The notes under the pieces: generated by a model
What the model saw: only the letters and a program-made list of their open reading frames with translations
Databases searched by the model: none
Told to the model about the DNA's origin: nothing
Source of the DNA: Bacteriovorax sp. BAL6_X
GTDB taxonomy: Bacteria > Bdellovibrionota > Bacteriovoracia > Bacteriovoracales > Bacteriovoracaceae
Length of the DNA stretch: 64,000 bases
Direction: 5' to 3'
NCBI RefSeq assembly: GCF_000443995.1
Contig: NZ_AUMC01000003.1
Coordinates: 62,001-126,000, forward strand
Shown: positions 17,875 to 27,669 of the stretch, piece by piece
Layout of the letters: every line of letters begins with the position of its first letter
Position numbering within the stretch: the first letter of the stretch is position 1
Program-made: the position numbers and the translations under genes

Positions 17875-18797
17875 TATTAATATTTGCCCTGACTACGAGT
17901 GTAGTCTGGGCACAAAATAAGACCACTCAATATCGTAGTCTTTATCAATCAAAACAGGGCTTAACTCTAACAGAGGTAAGGAACCTTTCTAATTTAACAG
18001 TTGTTTTTCTACCTGGAATTTTATCTCAATCAGCAATTGAAGGCTCTGGCCAGATTGTTAATCTTTCATATTTTACAGGGGATTATTTTCGCGATTATAT
18101 GGAGCTTCTCGAAGACCATAATATAAAATTTGAAAGAATCATCGTTGAATCAGAAGATCCAGTTAGTAAGAATTCTAAGTTTATTAAAAGTGAACTTGAT
18201 AAAATCAAGGGGCCACTACTAATTATTAGTCACTCAAAAGGTGGACTCGAATTCTTAGATGTTCTGATTAATAACCCGCAGATATCTAAAAGAGTTGTGG
18301 GGTGGGTTTCAATGCAGTCTCCTTATTATGGCTCTGTTTTGGCCGATTACTTTGTTCAAGGATCAATAAAGAAAACTTTGATGGGATGGCTCTTTAGCGT
18401 GCTTGGTGGCGATGTAACTGGCATGGAATCAGTTGGAACAAAAATGCGCTTAGACTATATGCAGGCCAATGCTGCTAAGATTGAAGCTGCACTTCAAAAT
18501 ATTAATCTTCTTCAGTTTATTACATTCATTAATGAACAACAGGGCCGAGAAACATCTCTGGAGATTAGTCGAAACTATATTTACAAGAGAGTAGGAAGAA
18601 ATGATGGAATGGTTGATCTTCAGTCTTCTCTACTAAAACCATATCGTCATGTGGTTATCAACGATGTGGATCACCTCACAACTGTTCTTGATCAGAAGAA
18701 TATGGATTTTCTAAAAGGTGAAAATGAGTCTTGGAATTTTGACCGCAAGCAACACTTTCGCGCAATTATTCAACTTATTTTAGAATCGAAAATTTAA
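17850..18797 (+). CDS. Exported alpha/beta hydrolase, apparently starting at ATT
   Basis: The first in-frame ATG is 18099, but starting there would remove the first strand of the fold (LTVVFLPGILS) and a signal peptide. The frame is open back to a TAG at 17826 and has no ATG, GTG or TTG in between. ATT at 17850 (or 17847), with AAAAGGG at 17837-17843 upstream, would give NFTRFSLILIFALTTSVVWAQ, a convincing Sec signal. The protein is then about 315 aa. The nucleophile elbow is ISHSKGG; an Asp/His pair (VDHLTT) follows near the C-terminus. It is lipase- or esterase-like, with substrate unknown, and overlaps the upstream flavoprotein gene by 25 nt. Confidence 0.7.
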   Translation: MNFTRFSLILIFALTTSVVWAQNKTTQYRSLYQSKQGLTLTEVRNLSNLTVVFLPGILSQSAIEGSGQIVNLSYFTGDYFRDYMELLEDHNIKFERIIVESEDPVSKNSKFIKSELDKIKGPLLIISHSKGGLEFLDVLINNPQISKRVVGWVSMQSPYYGSVLADYFVQGSIKKTLMGWLFSVLGGDVTGMESVGTKMRLDYMQANAAKIEAALQNINLLQFITFINEQQGRETSLEISRNYIYKRVGRNDGMVDLQSSLLKPYRHVVINDVDHLTTVLDQKNMDFLKGENESWNFDRKQHFRAIIQLILESKI

Positions 18798-19083
18798 TAT
18801 CACCTGTGACTTTTGCACGGCATGCAAGACGGATATGCCCTTGCGCGACCTCTGTATGCTCTGGCGCAATGGCCTCTATCGTATTTTCTTCGATAATTCC
18901 GGGCCTTTGCAAGTTATCGCTACCTTCAATTATTTGTATACGACACGAACCACATGACCCACTTAGGCATCCGTGGGGTAAAGTTAGGCCCTGATCTTGG
19001 ATTGCGTCAAAAATAGTCTGTCCTTCTTCAATCCTAAATTCAGTTACTTGCTCTTCATTTTCAATTAGTGACACTCTGTGCAT
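18775..19083 (-). CDS. Plant-type [2Fe-2S] ferredoxin
   Basis: A 102-aa electron carrier with the cluster ligands in GCLSGSCGSCRIQ (C-x4-C-x2-C) and a fourth Cys in IRLACRAKV. The N-terminal beta-grasp strands (VTEFRIEEGQTIFDAIQ) fit. Its 3' end overlaps the convergent hydrolase gene by 23 nt. The partner is unknown; the nearby flavoprotein is a candidate. Confidence 0.9.
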   Translation of the reverse strand: MHRVSLIENEEQVTEFRIEEGQTIFDAIQDQGLTLPHGCLSGSCGSCRIQIIEGSDNLQRPGIIEENTIEAIAPEHTEVAQGHIRLACRAKVTGDIKFSILK

Positions 19084-19200
19084 ACAGTTTTCATCCTTGA
19101 AAGTTTATTGTTCTTTTCAGCTCTAATAGCACTATTTTAGCATCTTTAATTCCTGCGTAAATTCAGGTAATTATTGCAAACTTTCTAAGGAGAAAAAACA

Positions 19201-20307
19201 ATGCCTAGTTTTGAGAGATTATACAAAGACGGACACGAAGAAGTTATCTTTTTTAGTGATCCAAGTTGTAACCTTAAGGCAATCGTAGCGATTCACAACA
19301 CGGTACTTGGTCCAGCTTTAGGTGGAACAAGAATGTGGCCATATGAATCAGAAGAAGAAGCACTTAACGATGTACTTAGACTTTCGAGAGGTATGACATA
19401 TAAAAATGCTGTTGCTGGACTTAACCTTGGTGGTGGTAAAGCGGTTATCATTGGTGATCCAGAAAAAGATAAGTCAGAAGCTTTATTCCGTTCATATGGA
19501 CGTTTTATGGAGTCTCTAAATGGTCGTTACATTACTGCAGAAGATGTAAATATCAGTGTTGATGATATTGAACACGTATTTACTGAAACTAATAACGTAG
19601 CTGGTGTTGCTGAGATCCACGGTGGTTCAGGTAACCCATCTCCATGGACAGCGCGTGGTGTTTTCAGAGGTATCGAAGCAGCATGTATGAAAGTTTACGG
19701 AAACCGTTCACCAAAAGGTAAAGTCGTTGCACTTCAGGGTGCTGGTTCAGTTGGACGCTACCTAGGTGAGTACCTATACAATGAAGGTGCAGAAGTTTAC
19801 GTATGTGACATCAACGAAAAGAACCTTGAGCTATTCAAGGAAAAAGTACCAAATGCAAAAGTTGTTGGAATTGATGAAATCTATGACGTTAAAATGGATA
19901 TCTATGCTCCATGTGCACTTGGTGCAACAATCAATGACGACACAATCGATCGTCTACAGTGTAAAATCGTAGCTGGTGCTGCAAATAACCAACTTGCAGA
20001 AAACCGTCACGGAAAAATTCTTAAGGAAAGAGGTGTTCTATACGCTCCAGATTACCTAATTAATGCTGGTGGTGTTATGAACGTTTCAATTGAATTTGAA
20101 GGTTGGTCAGAAGATAAGGCAATCAGAATGGTTGACTCAATCTATGATACAACTCTTGAAGTTTTCAATATTTCTGAAGAACAAGATATTCCAGTTTATC
20201 AAGCGACAGATATTCTTGCAGAATCAAGAATTGAATCAATCAAGAATATCCAAGGGAAATTCCTAGGTCACGTAGGTCACCGTTTTCCTGGTAGAAAAAA
20301 GCGCTAA
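19201..20307 (+). CDS. Leucine dehydrogenase (Glu/Leu/Phe/Val dehydrogenase family)
   Basis: NAD-dependent reversible deamination of branched-chain amino acids. The 368-aa protein has the catalytic region LGPALGGTRMW, GLNLGGGKAVI with the active Lys, TAEDVN, and the nucleotide fold ALQGAGSVGRYLGEYL. The length fits leucine dehydrogenase rather than the longer glutamate dehydrogenases. It has a strong ribosome binding site (AAGGAG) and ends at a terminator. A one-chain branched-chain-type E1 lies 2.6 kb downstream, which suggests branched-chain amino acid catabolism, perhaps for branched fatty acids. Confidence 0.93.
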   Translation: MPSFERLYKDGHEEVIFFSDPSCNLKAIVAIHNTVLGPALGGTRMWPYESEEEALNDVLRLSRGMTYKNAVAGLNLGGGKAVIIGDPEKDKSEALFRSYGRFMESLNGRYITAEDVNISVDDIEHVFTETNNVAGVAEIHGGSGNPSPWTARGVFRGIEAACMKVYGNRSPKGKVVALQGAGSVGRYLGEYLYNEGAEVYVCDINEKNLELFKEKVPNAKVVGIDEIYDVKMDIYAPCALGATINDDTIDRLQCKIVAGAANNQLAENRHGKILKERGVLYAPDYLINAGGVMNVSIEFEGWSEDKAIRMVDSIYDTTLEVFNISEEQDIPVYQATDILAESRIESIKNIQGKFLGHVGHRFPGRKKR

Positions 20308-20324
20308 GCAATTTTAAAAATATA

Positions 20325-20351
20325 AGGCCTCTCTTTGAGAGGCTTTTTTTT
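20325..20351 (+). terminator. Intrinsic terminator after leucine dehydrogenase
   Basis: GCCTCTC (20327-20333) pairs with GAGAGGC (20337-20343) over a TTT loop, followed by eight T residues. Confidence 0.92.
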
Positions 20352-20412
20352 GGTTTTTATTAAGATTTCCTCTTTCTATTTTCAAAGCTTAAATAAGTGC
20401 TATTCTTTTGGC

Positions 20413-21669
20413 ATGAAAAAACTATTTAAGAAATTCTCACTTGTATCATTAGTTATCTTTTCTTCTTTTGCACAAACGCCGAAGAATATCATAATCATGA
20501 TTGGAGATGGTATGGGGCCAGCTTATACAACGGCCTACCGTAACTATGTTGATCGAGAAACTCTCTTTGATAAGTTAATTGTGGGCTCATCTATTACAAA
20601 GGCCAGTGATAGCTTTATCACTGATAGCGCTGCAGGTGCCACCGCATATTCAACTGGTGAAAAATCTTATAATGGTGCAATTTCAGTCGATACAAATAAA
20701 AAGAATCTCAAGGTCCTCTTTGAGTATGCTAAAGACAAGGGCATGCAGACTGGTGTTGTGGTGACCTCTGAAGTTTATCACGCAACTCCTGCATGCTTTT
20801 ATGCAACAGCTTTAAGTCGCAACGATCACGAAGATATCGTTAAAGATCTCGTTTTCAATCAAAGCTTTAAGCGTCCAATTGTTGACCTTATCGCAGGTGG
20901 GGGACGAGAGGTTATTACTAAGAAGTATGTAAATAAGCTAAAAGGTTATCACTATCTTGAAACATTAGCGGATTTTGAGAAAAATAATAAGTTACCAGTT
21001 ATTGCTCTTTTTGATGAAGGGCAAATGGACTTTGAAATTAATACTGATGATAAAAGACTAACAAAAATGACAGGGAAGTCTCTGCAGCTGATGAATCAGA
21101 ATGCCAAGGATGGCTTTATTCTAATGATTGAAGCAAGTCATATTGATAAGTGCGGGCACTTAAATGATATTGCATGTGCGATGAGAGAGATGGCAGATTT
21201 TGAAGGGTCTCTAAAACTTGTTCATGAATTTGTAAAAAAATCAAAGAACACGTTAATGGTAGTAACGGCAGATCACTCAACAGGTGGGCTTTCAATTGGA
21301 CATGGTAAGTCTAAGAAGTGGTTACCTGAAAACTTCAGAAAAATTGATACTCTTTTAAAAGATATCGCTGAGGATGTTTTTAAGAAGAAGCTAACGCGAA
21401 AGTTATTCAAGTCTTATTCAATAGACTTTGACAGTGATGATATTAAGTATTTAGAAAAGGCCCAAGTAGAAGGTGAGAAAGAATTTTACAAGTCTTTCGC
21501 GAGAAGAGTGTCTGCCAAAAGTTACACGGGTTGGACAACTTGGAGTCATAACGGCGTTGATGTCGAAGTTTTTGCTGATGGGCCGGCCAAAGAGCTGTTT
21601 ATTGGTAAGAAACAGAATAATGAAATTGGCCGTATTCTTATTGATCTTCTAAAGAAACCACTAAAATGA
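20413..21669 (+). CDS. Periplasmic alkaline phosphatase
   Basis: Metal-dependent phosphomonoesterase of the PhoA superfamily, 418 aa from ATG 20413. An upstream ATG in the same frame falls inside the preceding terminator and is rejected. The signal peptide is KKFSLVSLVIFSSFAQ. Metal and catalytic motifs: IIMIGDGMG (Asp), DSAAGATAYSTG with nucleophile Ser near residue 71, IEASHIDKCGH, VVTADHSTGG, and WSHNGVDV near the C-terminus. It is probably involved in phosphate scavenging from released organic phosphate. Confidence 0.93.
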   Translation: MKKLFKKFSLVSLVIFSSFAQTPKNIIIMIGDGMGPAYTTAYRNYVDRETLFDKLIVGSSITKASDSFITDSAAGATAYSTGEKSYNGAISVDTNKKNLKVLFEYAKDKGMQTGVVVTSEVYHATPACFYATALSRNDHEDIVKDLVFNQSFKRPIVDLIAGGGREVITKKYVNKLKGYHYLETLADFEKNNKLPVIALFDEGQMDFEINTDDKRLTKMTGKSLQLMNQNAKDGFILMIEASHIDKCGHLNDIACAMREMADFEGSLKLVHEFVKKSKNTLMVVTADHSTGGLSIGHGKSKKWLPENFRKIDTLLKDIAEDVFKKKLTRKLFKSYSIDFDSDDIKYLEKAQVEGEKEFYKSFARRVSAKSYTGWTTWSHNGVDVEVFADGPAKELFIGKKQNNEIGRILIDLLKKPLK

Positions 21670-21733
21670 TGTCGTTGACGGGCACATAGTGCCACGTGTT
21701 AAAAAGGCAACCTAAGTATTGTAAAATTAGTTT

Positions 21734-22825
21734 GTGAAGAAGTTGATTTTATTTTGCCTATTAATTCACTCAAGTATTTTTGCAATACAATTTGAGGATG
21801 CAGTTTTTCCGGAACTCATCACGTCTTCACGTGCCTTGGCCATGGGAAATGCCTTTATTGGTAAAGTTGATGACGCCTCGGCAGCTTTCTATAATCCAGC
21901 TGGGCTTGGAACTTATCGCGGTAGTCACTTTCATCTTTCAAATTTTCACTTTGAAACTAATAAAGGTTGGATGGAGACTCTCTTTGGCGGTGACGTCACG
22001 GGGAATGCAGGTGACTTATTTGATGCGCTCTCTCTTGAAGGGGCCAGAAAGTTATTAAATCAAAACAAGGGAACAGTAGCTCATAGTCGCTTTCAAATGA
22101 TGCCCAATTTTTCGACTCGATACTTTTCGATGGGTTATCTATTTTCTGTTCAACAAAGAGCATTCATTGGTGATCAAGCAGGTGATCAGTTTGAATACGC
22201 ACAAAGAACAGACCATGGGCCATATATGGCCTTTAACTTTTCTTTATTTGGTGGAATTGTTAAATTTGGTTCAACTATTAGTTTTTTATTTCGTAAGGAA
22301 GTTGTGGGAACAGCTGATCCAAGTGTACCTCTTGACCTTCCTGATTCTAGCTATAATCAAGGAAAGATGCTTTTTGTTACCACTGGTTTTAGGTTTACAT
22401 TGCCATATAAGTTTATTCCAACACTGGCCATTGTTAGCCGAAATACTGCAGGCGCTAAATTTGATAAAACAGGTGGTCCAGCAGCACCTGATCAGATTAA
22501 ACAAACTTATGATGTTGGCCTATCGATTACACCACAGCTAGGTCGTACTGTTCGAGTTCATTTAGAGCTAGATTATAAGGATGCTCTAGGAGAATATGCC
22601 AATGTTGATTTTAAGAGAAAGCTTGGGCTAGGGCTTGAGTTTGATTTACGTCGTAGATTCTTCTTTAGAGTAGGTTATGGTGATGGCTTTGGTTCTGGCG
22701 GAATTGGTATTCGTACTAGAAAAATGGAATTTGACCTCTCAACTTATGCTGTTGATACAACAGATTCTGACTTCAGAGGTGAAGAAGATCGTCGCTATGT
22801 TCTAGGAATTTCGAGTGGCTTCTAG
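21734..22825 (+). CDS. Outer-membrane beta-barrel protein (PorV/FadL-like)
   Basis: A 363-aa exported protein starting at GTG 21734 with signal KKLILFCLLIHSSIFA. The motif SRALAMGNAFIGKVDDASAAFYNPAGLG is characteristic of the PorV/UPF0164/FadL-like outer-membrane barrels, and alternating aromatic strands continue to the C-terminus, which ends in Phe (GISSGF), a common barrel-assembly signal. Cargo is unknown. It lies 64 nt after the alkaline phosphatase, possibly co-transcribed. Confidence 0.82.
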   Translation: MKKLILFCLLIHSSIFAIQFEDAVFPELITSSRALAMGNAFIGKVDDASAAFYNPAGLGTYRGSHFHLSNFHFETNKGWMETLFGGDVTGNAGDLFDALSLEGARKLLNQNKGTVAHSRFQMMPNFSTRYFSMGYLFSVQQRAFIGDQAGDQFEYAQRTDHGPYMAFNFSLFGGIVKFGSTISFLFRKEVVGTADPSVPLDLPDSSYNQGKMLFVTTGFRFTLPYKFIPTLAIVSRNTAGAKFDKTGGPAAPDQIKQTYDVGLSITPQLGRTVRVHLELDYKDALGEYANVDFKRKLGLGLEFDLRRRFFFRVGYGDGFGSGGIGIRTRKMEFDLSTYAVDTTDSDFRGEEDRRYVLGISSGF

Positions 22826-22876
22826 CCAAACCCTTCTAAATACCTGAAATCCGTCAAATATTATTTTAAAATTTAA

Positions 22877-22891
22877 TGCACAGCATGTGCA
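22877..22891. promoter_or_regulatory. Palindrome upstream of the E1 gene
   Basis: TGCACA-GCA-TGTGCA is a perfect 6+6 inverted repeat, 51 nt before the E1 start. It is a candidate operator; no matching regulator is identified. Confidence 0.35.
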
Positions 22892-22941
22892 CCTTTTGCA
22901 CTAAAATTGGTAAGCTAGCTCCACTTTCAAAGGGGCGTTAA

Positions 22942-25122
22942 ATGCTTGATAAAACAGCAAAAGGATCAACTGTGGGTTCTGAAAAATCACTAGAGAAGAA
23001 AAAAGAAATTATTAAGAAATACAATCTTTCAAAAGAAGATCTTGTTGGTATGCTTCGCAATGTTTTCGTTTCAAGAAAACTTGATGATGCTGAGATCACG
23101 ATGAAGAAGCAATCAACTGCATTCTTCCAAATTTCTGGTGCAGGTCACGAAGGTATTCTAACTGCTCTGGCAAAAGTTCTTAAGCCAGCACACGATTGGT
23201 TTATTCCATACTATCGTGATAGAGCACTATGTACTGGTCTTGGTGTAACTCCATATGAAATGCTTTGCCAAGCAAATGGTAATATCGGAGACACTGCAAC
23301 TCACGGCCGCCAGATGCCAGCTCACTGGGGTAACGTAAAACTTAATATCGTTCAAAAGTCTTCATGTACTGGAACTCAGTTCCTACAAGCATGTGGTGTA
23401 GCTGAAGCAGGGCTTGCTCTTAAAGAGCTAAAAGAAAAACACAAATTTGATACTTCTAAATTCTTAGTTGAAGATGCAGAAGTTGTTTATACTTCATGTG
23501 GTGATGGAACAATCGCTCAAGGTGAATTCTGGGAAGGTTTAACAACTGCTTGTGCAAATAAACTTCCTGTACTTTTCCATGTTGAAGATAATGGTTATGC
23601 CATTTCAACAATCACTTCACTTCAAACACCAGGTGGGTCAATCTCAAAAGCTCTAGATGAATTTCCTGGTCTAAAGATTATTGAATGTGATGGTAATTGC
23701 CCAATTGAATCTTATAAAGCTGCTGAAAAAGCTGCTAAGCATATTAGAGAAGGGAAGGGACCAGTTCTTCTTCACTCTCATGTAACTCGTCCTTATTCAC
23801 ACTCTCTTTCTGATGATCAATCAATGTATCGTACGAAGGATGAGTTAGAGCAAGAGAAACAAATTGATGTTTTCAACTCTTACCCAAAGACACTTGTTGA
23901 GCTTGGTGTAATGAGCGAGAAGGAAGTTAACGATCTTCTTGAAGAAGTAACGATTGAAGTAAGACGTGCAATGAAGGAAGCGGTTGATACAGAATGGCCA
24001 GCTCCTGAAACAGCACTTGATCACTTATACTCACATGATATTGATCCAACTTCATCAGACTTTGAAACACAAGGGACTTTCGAAGGGAAAGACGATGTAC
24101 CAATGGCCTCAGCTATCAACGCTGTTCTTCGTAATGAGTTTGCAAAGAATCCACTACTAAGAATGTTTGGTGAAGACGTTGCAGACTTCTCTGATCTTGA
24201 AAGACTTAATAACCCTGACCTAAAAGGTAAGGGTGGTGTATTCAAGGTTTCTTCAGGAGTTCAAAGAGCTGCTCTTGAAGGACAAGTTTTTAACTCACCA
24301 CTAGCAGAAGCAAATATCATTGGCCGTGCAATTGGTATGGCAATGAGAGGGCTTAAGCCAGTTGTTGAAATTCAATTCTTTGATTATATCTGGACTGCCT
24401 ATATGCAACTTAAGAATGAGATGGCGACGACTCGCTACCGTTCAGGTGGAGACTTTAAGTGTCCAATGGTTGTTCGTGTTCCAATCGGTGGTTACTTAAG
24501 AGGTGGATCGATTTATCACTCTCAATGTGGAGAGTCACTATTTACTCATGTTCCTGGGATTAGAGTTGTCTTCCCATCAAATGCGGCAGACGCTGCAGGT
24601 CTTCTAAGAACTGCAATTAGATCAGATGATCCAGTTATGTTCCTAGAGCACAAGCACCTTTACTACCAAGGTTATAACCGTACAGCAGATCCAGGTGAAG
24701 AGTATATGATCCCATTTGGTAAAGCTCGTATTGCAAAACAAGGTGCCGATGCAACTGTTGTTGCTTGGGGAGCTCTTGTTCAAAAATCAATTGATGCTGC
24801 TAAGAAAATCGAAGCAGAAACAGGTAAGACTGTTGAAGTTATCGACCTTAGAACTCTTGCTCCATTTGATATGGATGCAATTAAGAAGTCACTTGAAAAA
24901 ACAAATCGTCTTCTTATTTGTCATGAAGAAACTAAGACTTCAGGTTTTGCTGGTGAGATCGCTGCATGTGTTAACGAAGAATGTTTTGAGGCCCTTGATG
25001 CTCCAATCCTTCGTGTTGCTGCAAAAGACTCACACGTTGCATATTGCCCAACTTCAGAAGATTATATTCTTCCACAAGTTGCAGATGTATACGAACAACT
25101 TAACAAACTTCTAAATTACTAA
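22942..25122 (+). CDS. Fused 2-oxoacid dehydrogenase E1 (alpha-beta), probably branched-chain
   Basis: A 726-aa protein joining both E1 chains. Residues 30-350 are E1-alpha: AGHEGI, the TPP/Mg motif [13 protein letters not shown] with Asn in EDNGYAIS, and the phosphorylation-loop region [12 protein letters not shown]. Residues about 385-726 are E1-beta: [40 protein letters not shown]. The reaction is decarboxylation of a 2-oxoacid onto E2 lipoyl groups. The nearby leucine dehydrogenase favours branched-chain oxoacids; pyruvate cannot be excluded. E2 and E3 are not in the window. Single-chain alpha-beta E1 is known in several phyla. Confidence 0.9.
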   Translation: MLDKTAKGSTVGSEKSLEKKKEIIKKYNLSKEDLVGMLRNVFVSRKLDDAEITMKKQSTAFFQISGAGHEGILTALAKVLKPAHDWFIPYYRDRALCTGLGVTPYEMLCQANGNIGDTATHGRQMPAHWGNVKLNIVQKSSCTGTQFLQACGVAEAGLALKELKEKHKFDTSKFLVEDAEVVYTSCGDGTIAQGEFWEGLTTACANKLPVLFHVEDNGYAISTITSLQTPGGSISKALDEFPGLKIIECDGNCPIESYKAAEKAAKHIREGKGPVLLHSHVTRPYSHSLSDDQSMYRTKDELEQEKQIDVFNSYPKTLVELGVMSEKEVNDLLEEVTIEVRRAMKEAVDTEWPAPETALDHLYSHDIDPTSSDFETQGTFEGKDDVPMASAINAVLRNEFAKNPLLRMFGEDVADFSDLERLNNPDLKGKGGVFKVSSGVQRAALEGQVFNSPLAEANIIGRAIGMAMRGLKPVVEIQFFDYIWTAYMQLKNEMATTRYRSGGDFKCPMVVRVPIGGYLRGGSIYHSQCGESLFTHVPGIRVVFPSNAADAAGLLRTAIRSDDPVMFLEHKHLYYQGYNRTADPGEEYMIPFGKARIAKQGADATVVAWGALVQKSIDAAKKIEAETGKTVEVIDLRTLAPFDMDAIKKSLEKTNRLLICHEETKTSGFAGEIAACVNEECFEALDAPILRVAAKDSHVAYCPTSEDYILPQVADVYEQLNKLLNY

Positions 25123-25126
25123 TACC

Positions 25127-25175
25127 AAGGCCAACTCTTATGATTAATTACTTAAATGATAAGAGTTGGCTTTCT
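25127..25175 (+). terminator. Hairpin spanning the ung ribosome binding site and start codon
   Basis: AAGGCCAACTCTTA (25127-25140) pairs with TAAGAGTTGGCTTT (25160-25173), a 14-bp stem including one G-U pair, with a 19-nt loop, followed by TTTC. It lies 4 nt after the E1 stop and encloses the AAGG ribosome binding site and the A of the ung ATG. It may terminate E1 transcripts weakly and restrict ung translation from read-through mRNA. Confidence 0.6.
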
Positions 25176-25811
25176 CACTTAGAAAACGAATTCCAAAAAG
25201 ATTATATGGTAGCGCTTGCTGAGTTTTTAGATTCAGAAGAGGGAGAGGTTTATCCGTCAAAAGATAAATTCTTTCAAGCCTTAAACCTTACTCCACTTGA
25301 TAAGGTGAAAGTTGTGATCCTCGGGCAAGACCCATATCACGGCGAAGGACAGGCCCACGGACTAAGTTTCTCTGTAAAGAAGGGAGTTAAGATCCCTCCT
25401 TCTCTTAGAAATATCTATAAAGAATTAAATGAAGATCTCGGAATTGAAATTCCAGAGCATGGTTTCTTAGAAGATTGGGCAAAGGAAGGAGTTCTTCTTT
25501 TAAATAATTGTCTAAGTGTTAGAAAGGCCCAAGCTGGCTCTCATCAGAAGAAAGGATGGGAGAAATTTACGGCCAAGATTATTGATATCGTAAATGAACA
25601 TTGTGAAAATGTTGTTTTTATTCTTTGGGGCTCACCTGCTCAAAAAAAGGGAAAGAATATTGATGAATCAAAGCATTTAGTGATTAAGTCTGTTCACCCA
25701 TCACCGCTATCAAGTTATCGCGGCTTCTTTGGTTCAAAACCTTTCTCACAGGCCAACGCCTATCTCGCTCAAAAGAATCGCCAGACTATCTCTTGGGAAA
25801 TTACTCACTAG
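25140..25811 (+). CDS. ung: Uracil-DNA glycosylase (family 1)
   Basis: Excises uracil from DNA. The 223-aa protein has the water-activating motif [19 protein letters not shown] near residue 60, [10 protein letters not shown], and the minor-groove intercalation loop [11 protein letters not shown] near 185. Length is typical. Its start is buried in a hairpin (see the entry at 25127). The 3' end overlaps the convergent ComEC-like gene by 66 nt. Confidence 0.97.
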   Translation: MINYLNDKSWLSHLENEFQKDYMVALAEFLDSEEGEVYPSKDKFFQALNLTPLDKVKVVILGQDPYHGEGQAHGLSFSVKKGVKIPPSLRNIYKELNEDLGIEIPEHGFLEDWAKEGVLLLNNCLSVRKAQAGSHQKKGWEKFTAKIIDIVNEHCENVVFILWGSPAQKKGKNIDESKHLVIKSVHPSPLSSYRGFFGSKPFSQANAYLAQKNRQTISWEITH

Positions 25812-26723
25812 ACCTATTGTTATTAGTGCTAAAGCATGCTTTCTGGTTTTTTGTGAATAAATAATCACACCAATCAATATAAGAAAGTTTATATGAATAA
25901 AACCCAGTGCTTGTGCTAAATCGTAACTAAGTTTTATAAGTTCCGTATAAGCTGAGATAAACCATTGAGCGTAATTAAAATATTCAATAAAGAAGAGATT
26001 AAAGAATAGTATGGGATAGATGAGGGTGAAGATACTCGTCAACAGTGGAGAAAGAATGATTGTTGCTGGATATATAACCCCCGTAAACTTATGTGCAATA
26101 AAAAGTTGAGCAACAAAGAAGAGAAGGTACATCTTGTAGATTCGATATTCTTTTATTGAAAAAATTAAACCAAGAAATAAAGTACTCAAATAAAATGATA
26201 GGGGTGAGTAGCGATAGGTTCCAAAGAAGAAGTCTGTTACTAGAAAAAAGATAAAAATTTGCATTTTAGAGTAATTAGTCTCTCTTGTTTTGTTTAAAAT
26301 AAAAAAACTTCGAATGAGGGCCACTCGCCTAAATGAATAATAACCTGGGAGAAAGAAGTAAAACCCTAAGCATAGAGTGAGCTCAACTAGGTTTGAAAGT
26401 CTTGGATATCTTCTTCTTAAGAAATAGAAGATAAGAAAGAGTGAGCTTAAGTGTAGTCCTGATGGAGTCATTAGGTGAAGAAGGTTTAAGTGAGTAAGTT
26501 TTCTTTTAAGCTCCTTATCAAGCCCCCATTTTTGACCAGTTAAAACTGAACGATAAAAGTAGAAATCATGTTTTTTATTAAAGCTTGTCTTGGTCTTTAT
26601 AGGTAGCTTTAGCTTTGGTGGAGGTGAATACTGCTTATTGTCATTCCTTTGAATAAAGGGATTAATGAGTAAAAAAGCTAGAAGAAAGATAATATTGAAG
26701 CGCATTGCGGCTTTATAAGTCAT
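25746..26723 (-). CDS. Stand-alone ComEC/Rec2 competence-domain membrane protein
   Basis: A 325-aa polytopic protein with about eight membrane helices. The segment [20 protein letters not shown] near residues 90-110 matches the HLxxISGLHxG signature of the ComEC competence channel domain, and [16 protein letters not shown] matches the downstream region with the conserved Arg. Full ComEC proteins (about 700-800 aa) also carry an OB fold and a metallo-beta-lactamase domain; both are absent here. It may be a reduced DNA-uptake channel or a decayed copy. Starts at 26723 or 26705 are both possible. It overlaps ung convergently. Confidence 0.72.
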   Translation of the reverse strand: MTYKAAMRFNIIFLLAFLLINPFIQRNDNKQYSPPPKLKLPIKTKTSFNKKHDFYFYRSVLTGQKWGLDKELKRKLTHLNLLHLMTPSGLHLSSLFLIFYFLRRRYPRLSNLVELTLCLGFYFFLPGYYSFRRVALIRSFFILNKTRETNYSKMQIFIFFLVTDFFFGTYRYSPLSFYLSTLFLGLIFSIKEYRIYKMYLLFFVAQLFIAHKFTGVIYPATIILSPLLTSIFTLIYPILFFNLFFIEYFNYAQWFISAYTELIKLSYDLAQALGFIHINFLILIGVIIYSQKTRKHALALITIGLVSNFPRDSLAILLSEIGVGL

Positions 26724-26816
26724 ATTTGAGTAATTAACAGGGTTTTTGAAGGTTTCGGGAGTTTTTTTTCTTATTTGAAAATGGTAGAAAAAACATCTAA
26801 ACGGAGTAATAACAAA

Positions 26817-27665
26817 ATGAATTTATTGGTAAATAAAGCACTACAGGATTCGATTGAAATTTATTTTAAAGAAGATGATCTAAGTCGTAACTTGAACTAT
26901 ATTCAGTCTCTTCCAAATGATGAAGTACATTGTAAGTTAAAGATTAAAGATGACATGATTCTTTGTGGCCTGCCATACTTTATTGAATCTTTTAATTACC
27001 TCGGTGCTAACTTAAAATACGAAGATTTTAAAAGATATGAAGGTCAAAAATTCACTAAAGATGAAATGGCCGAAATTGAGTTTAAGCTTCCTTTTTCAAT
27101 TGCCCTAACTGGTGAGCGTATTGCTCTTAACTTAATTCAAAGAGCATCATCAATTGCAACATATACAAATAAATTTGCAACACTTGCTCTGGATAGTGGA
27201 GTCAAGATTCTTGATACAAGAAAGACTCTTCCTGGCTATCGTGCACTTGAAAAATATGCTGTTGTCACAGGTGGAGGAAATAACCACCGCTTCGGCCAAA
27301 GTGATATGTGGATGGTTAAAGATAACCACAAGTCATTTTTTGGTGGTGTAAAAGAAGCAATTGACTTCTTTAAGTCAAAGAATTCTTTTTACACGCCAAT
27401 TGAAGTTGAGATTCATGACCTTAATGAGTTGCAAATTGCACTTGGTGAAGGTGTAAGGCATATCATGCTCGATAACTTCTCTCCTGAGGAAATTAAAGAA
27501 GCAGTAAAAAAGAAACCAGAAGGTGTTACTTTTGAAGTTTCTGGTGGTGTCCGTTTAAACACATTAGAGAGCTACTTAATAGAAGGTGTTGATGCCATTA
27601 GTATTGGTGCACTTACTTATGATGCTCCAGCAGTGGACTTATCACTAAAGTACGCAAGAGGGTAG
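26817..27665 (+). CDS. nadC: Nicotinate-nucleotide pyrophosphorylase (carboxylating)
   Basis: Makes nicotinate mononucleotide from quinolinate and PRPP. The protein, 282 aa from ATG 26817 (GGAG at 26803-26806 supports this over two earlier in-frame starts), has FSIALTGERIALNLIQRASSIAT, DTRKTLPGYRALEKYAV, GGGNNHR and the C-terminal EVSGGV and IGALTYDAPAVDLSL. It is followed 4 nt later by nadB. No nadA is visible here. Confidence 0.95.
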   Translation: MNLLVNKALQDSIEIYFKEDDLSRNLNYIQSLPNDEVHCKLKIKDDMILCGLPYFIESFNYLGANLKYEDFKRYEGQKFTKDEMAEIEFKLPFSIALTGERIALNLIQRASSIATYTNKFATLALDSGVKILDTRKTLPGYRALEKYAVVTGGGNNHRFGQSDMWMVKDNHKSFFGGVKEAIDFFKSKNSFYTPIEVEIHDLNELQIALGEGVRHIMLDNFSPEEIKEAVKKKPEGVTFEVSGGVRLNTLESYLIEGVDAISIGALTYDAPAVDLSLKYARG

Positions 27666-27669
27666 AGAG

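Noticed and set aside
21676-21692. GGCAC/GTGCC hairpin after the alkaline phosphatase
   Set aside because: Five base pairs and no following T run; not convincing as a terminator.
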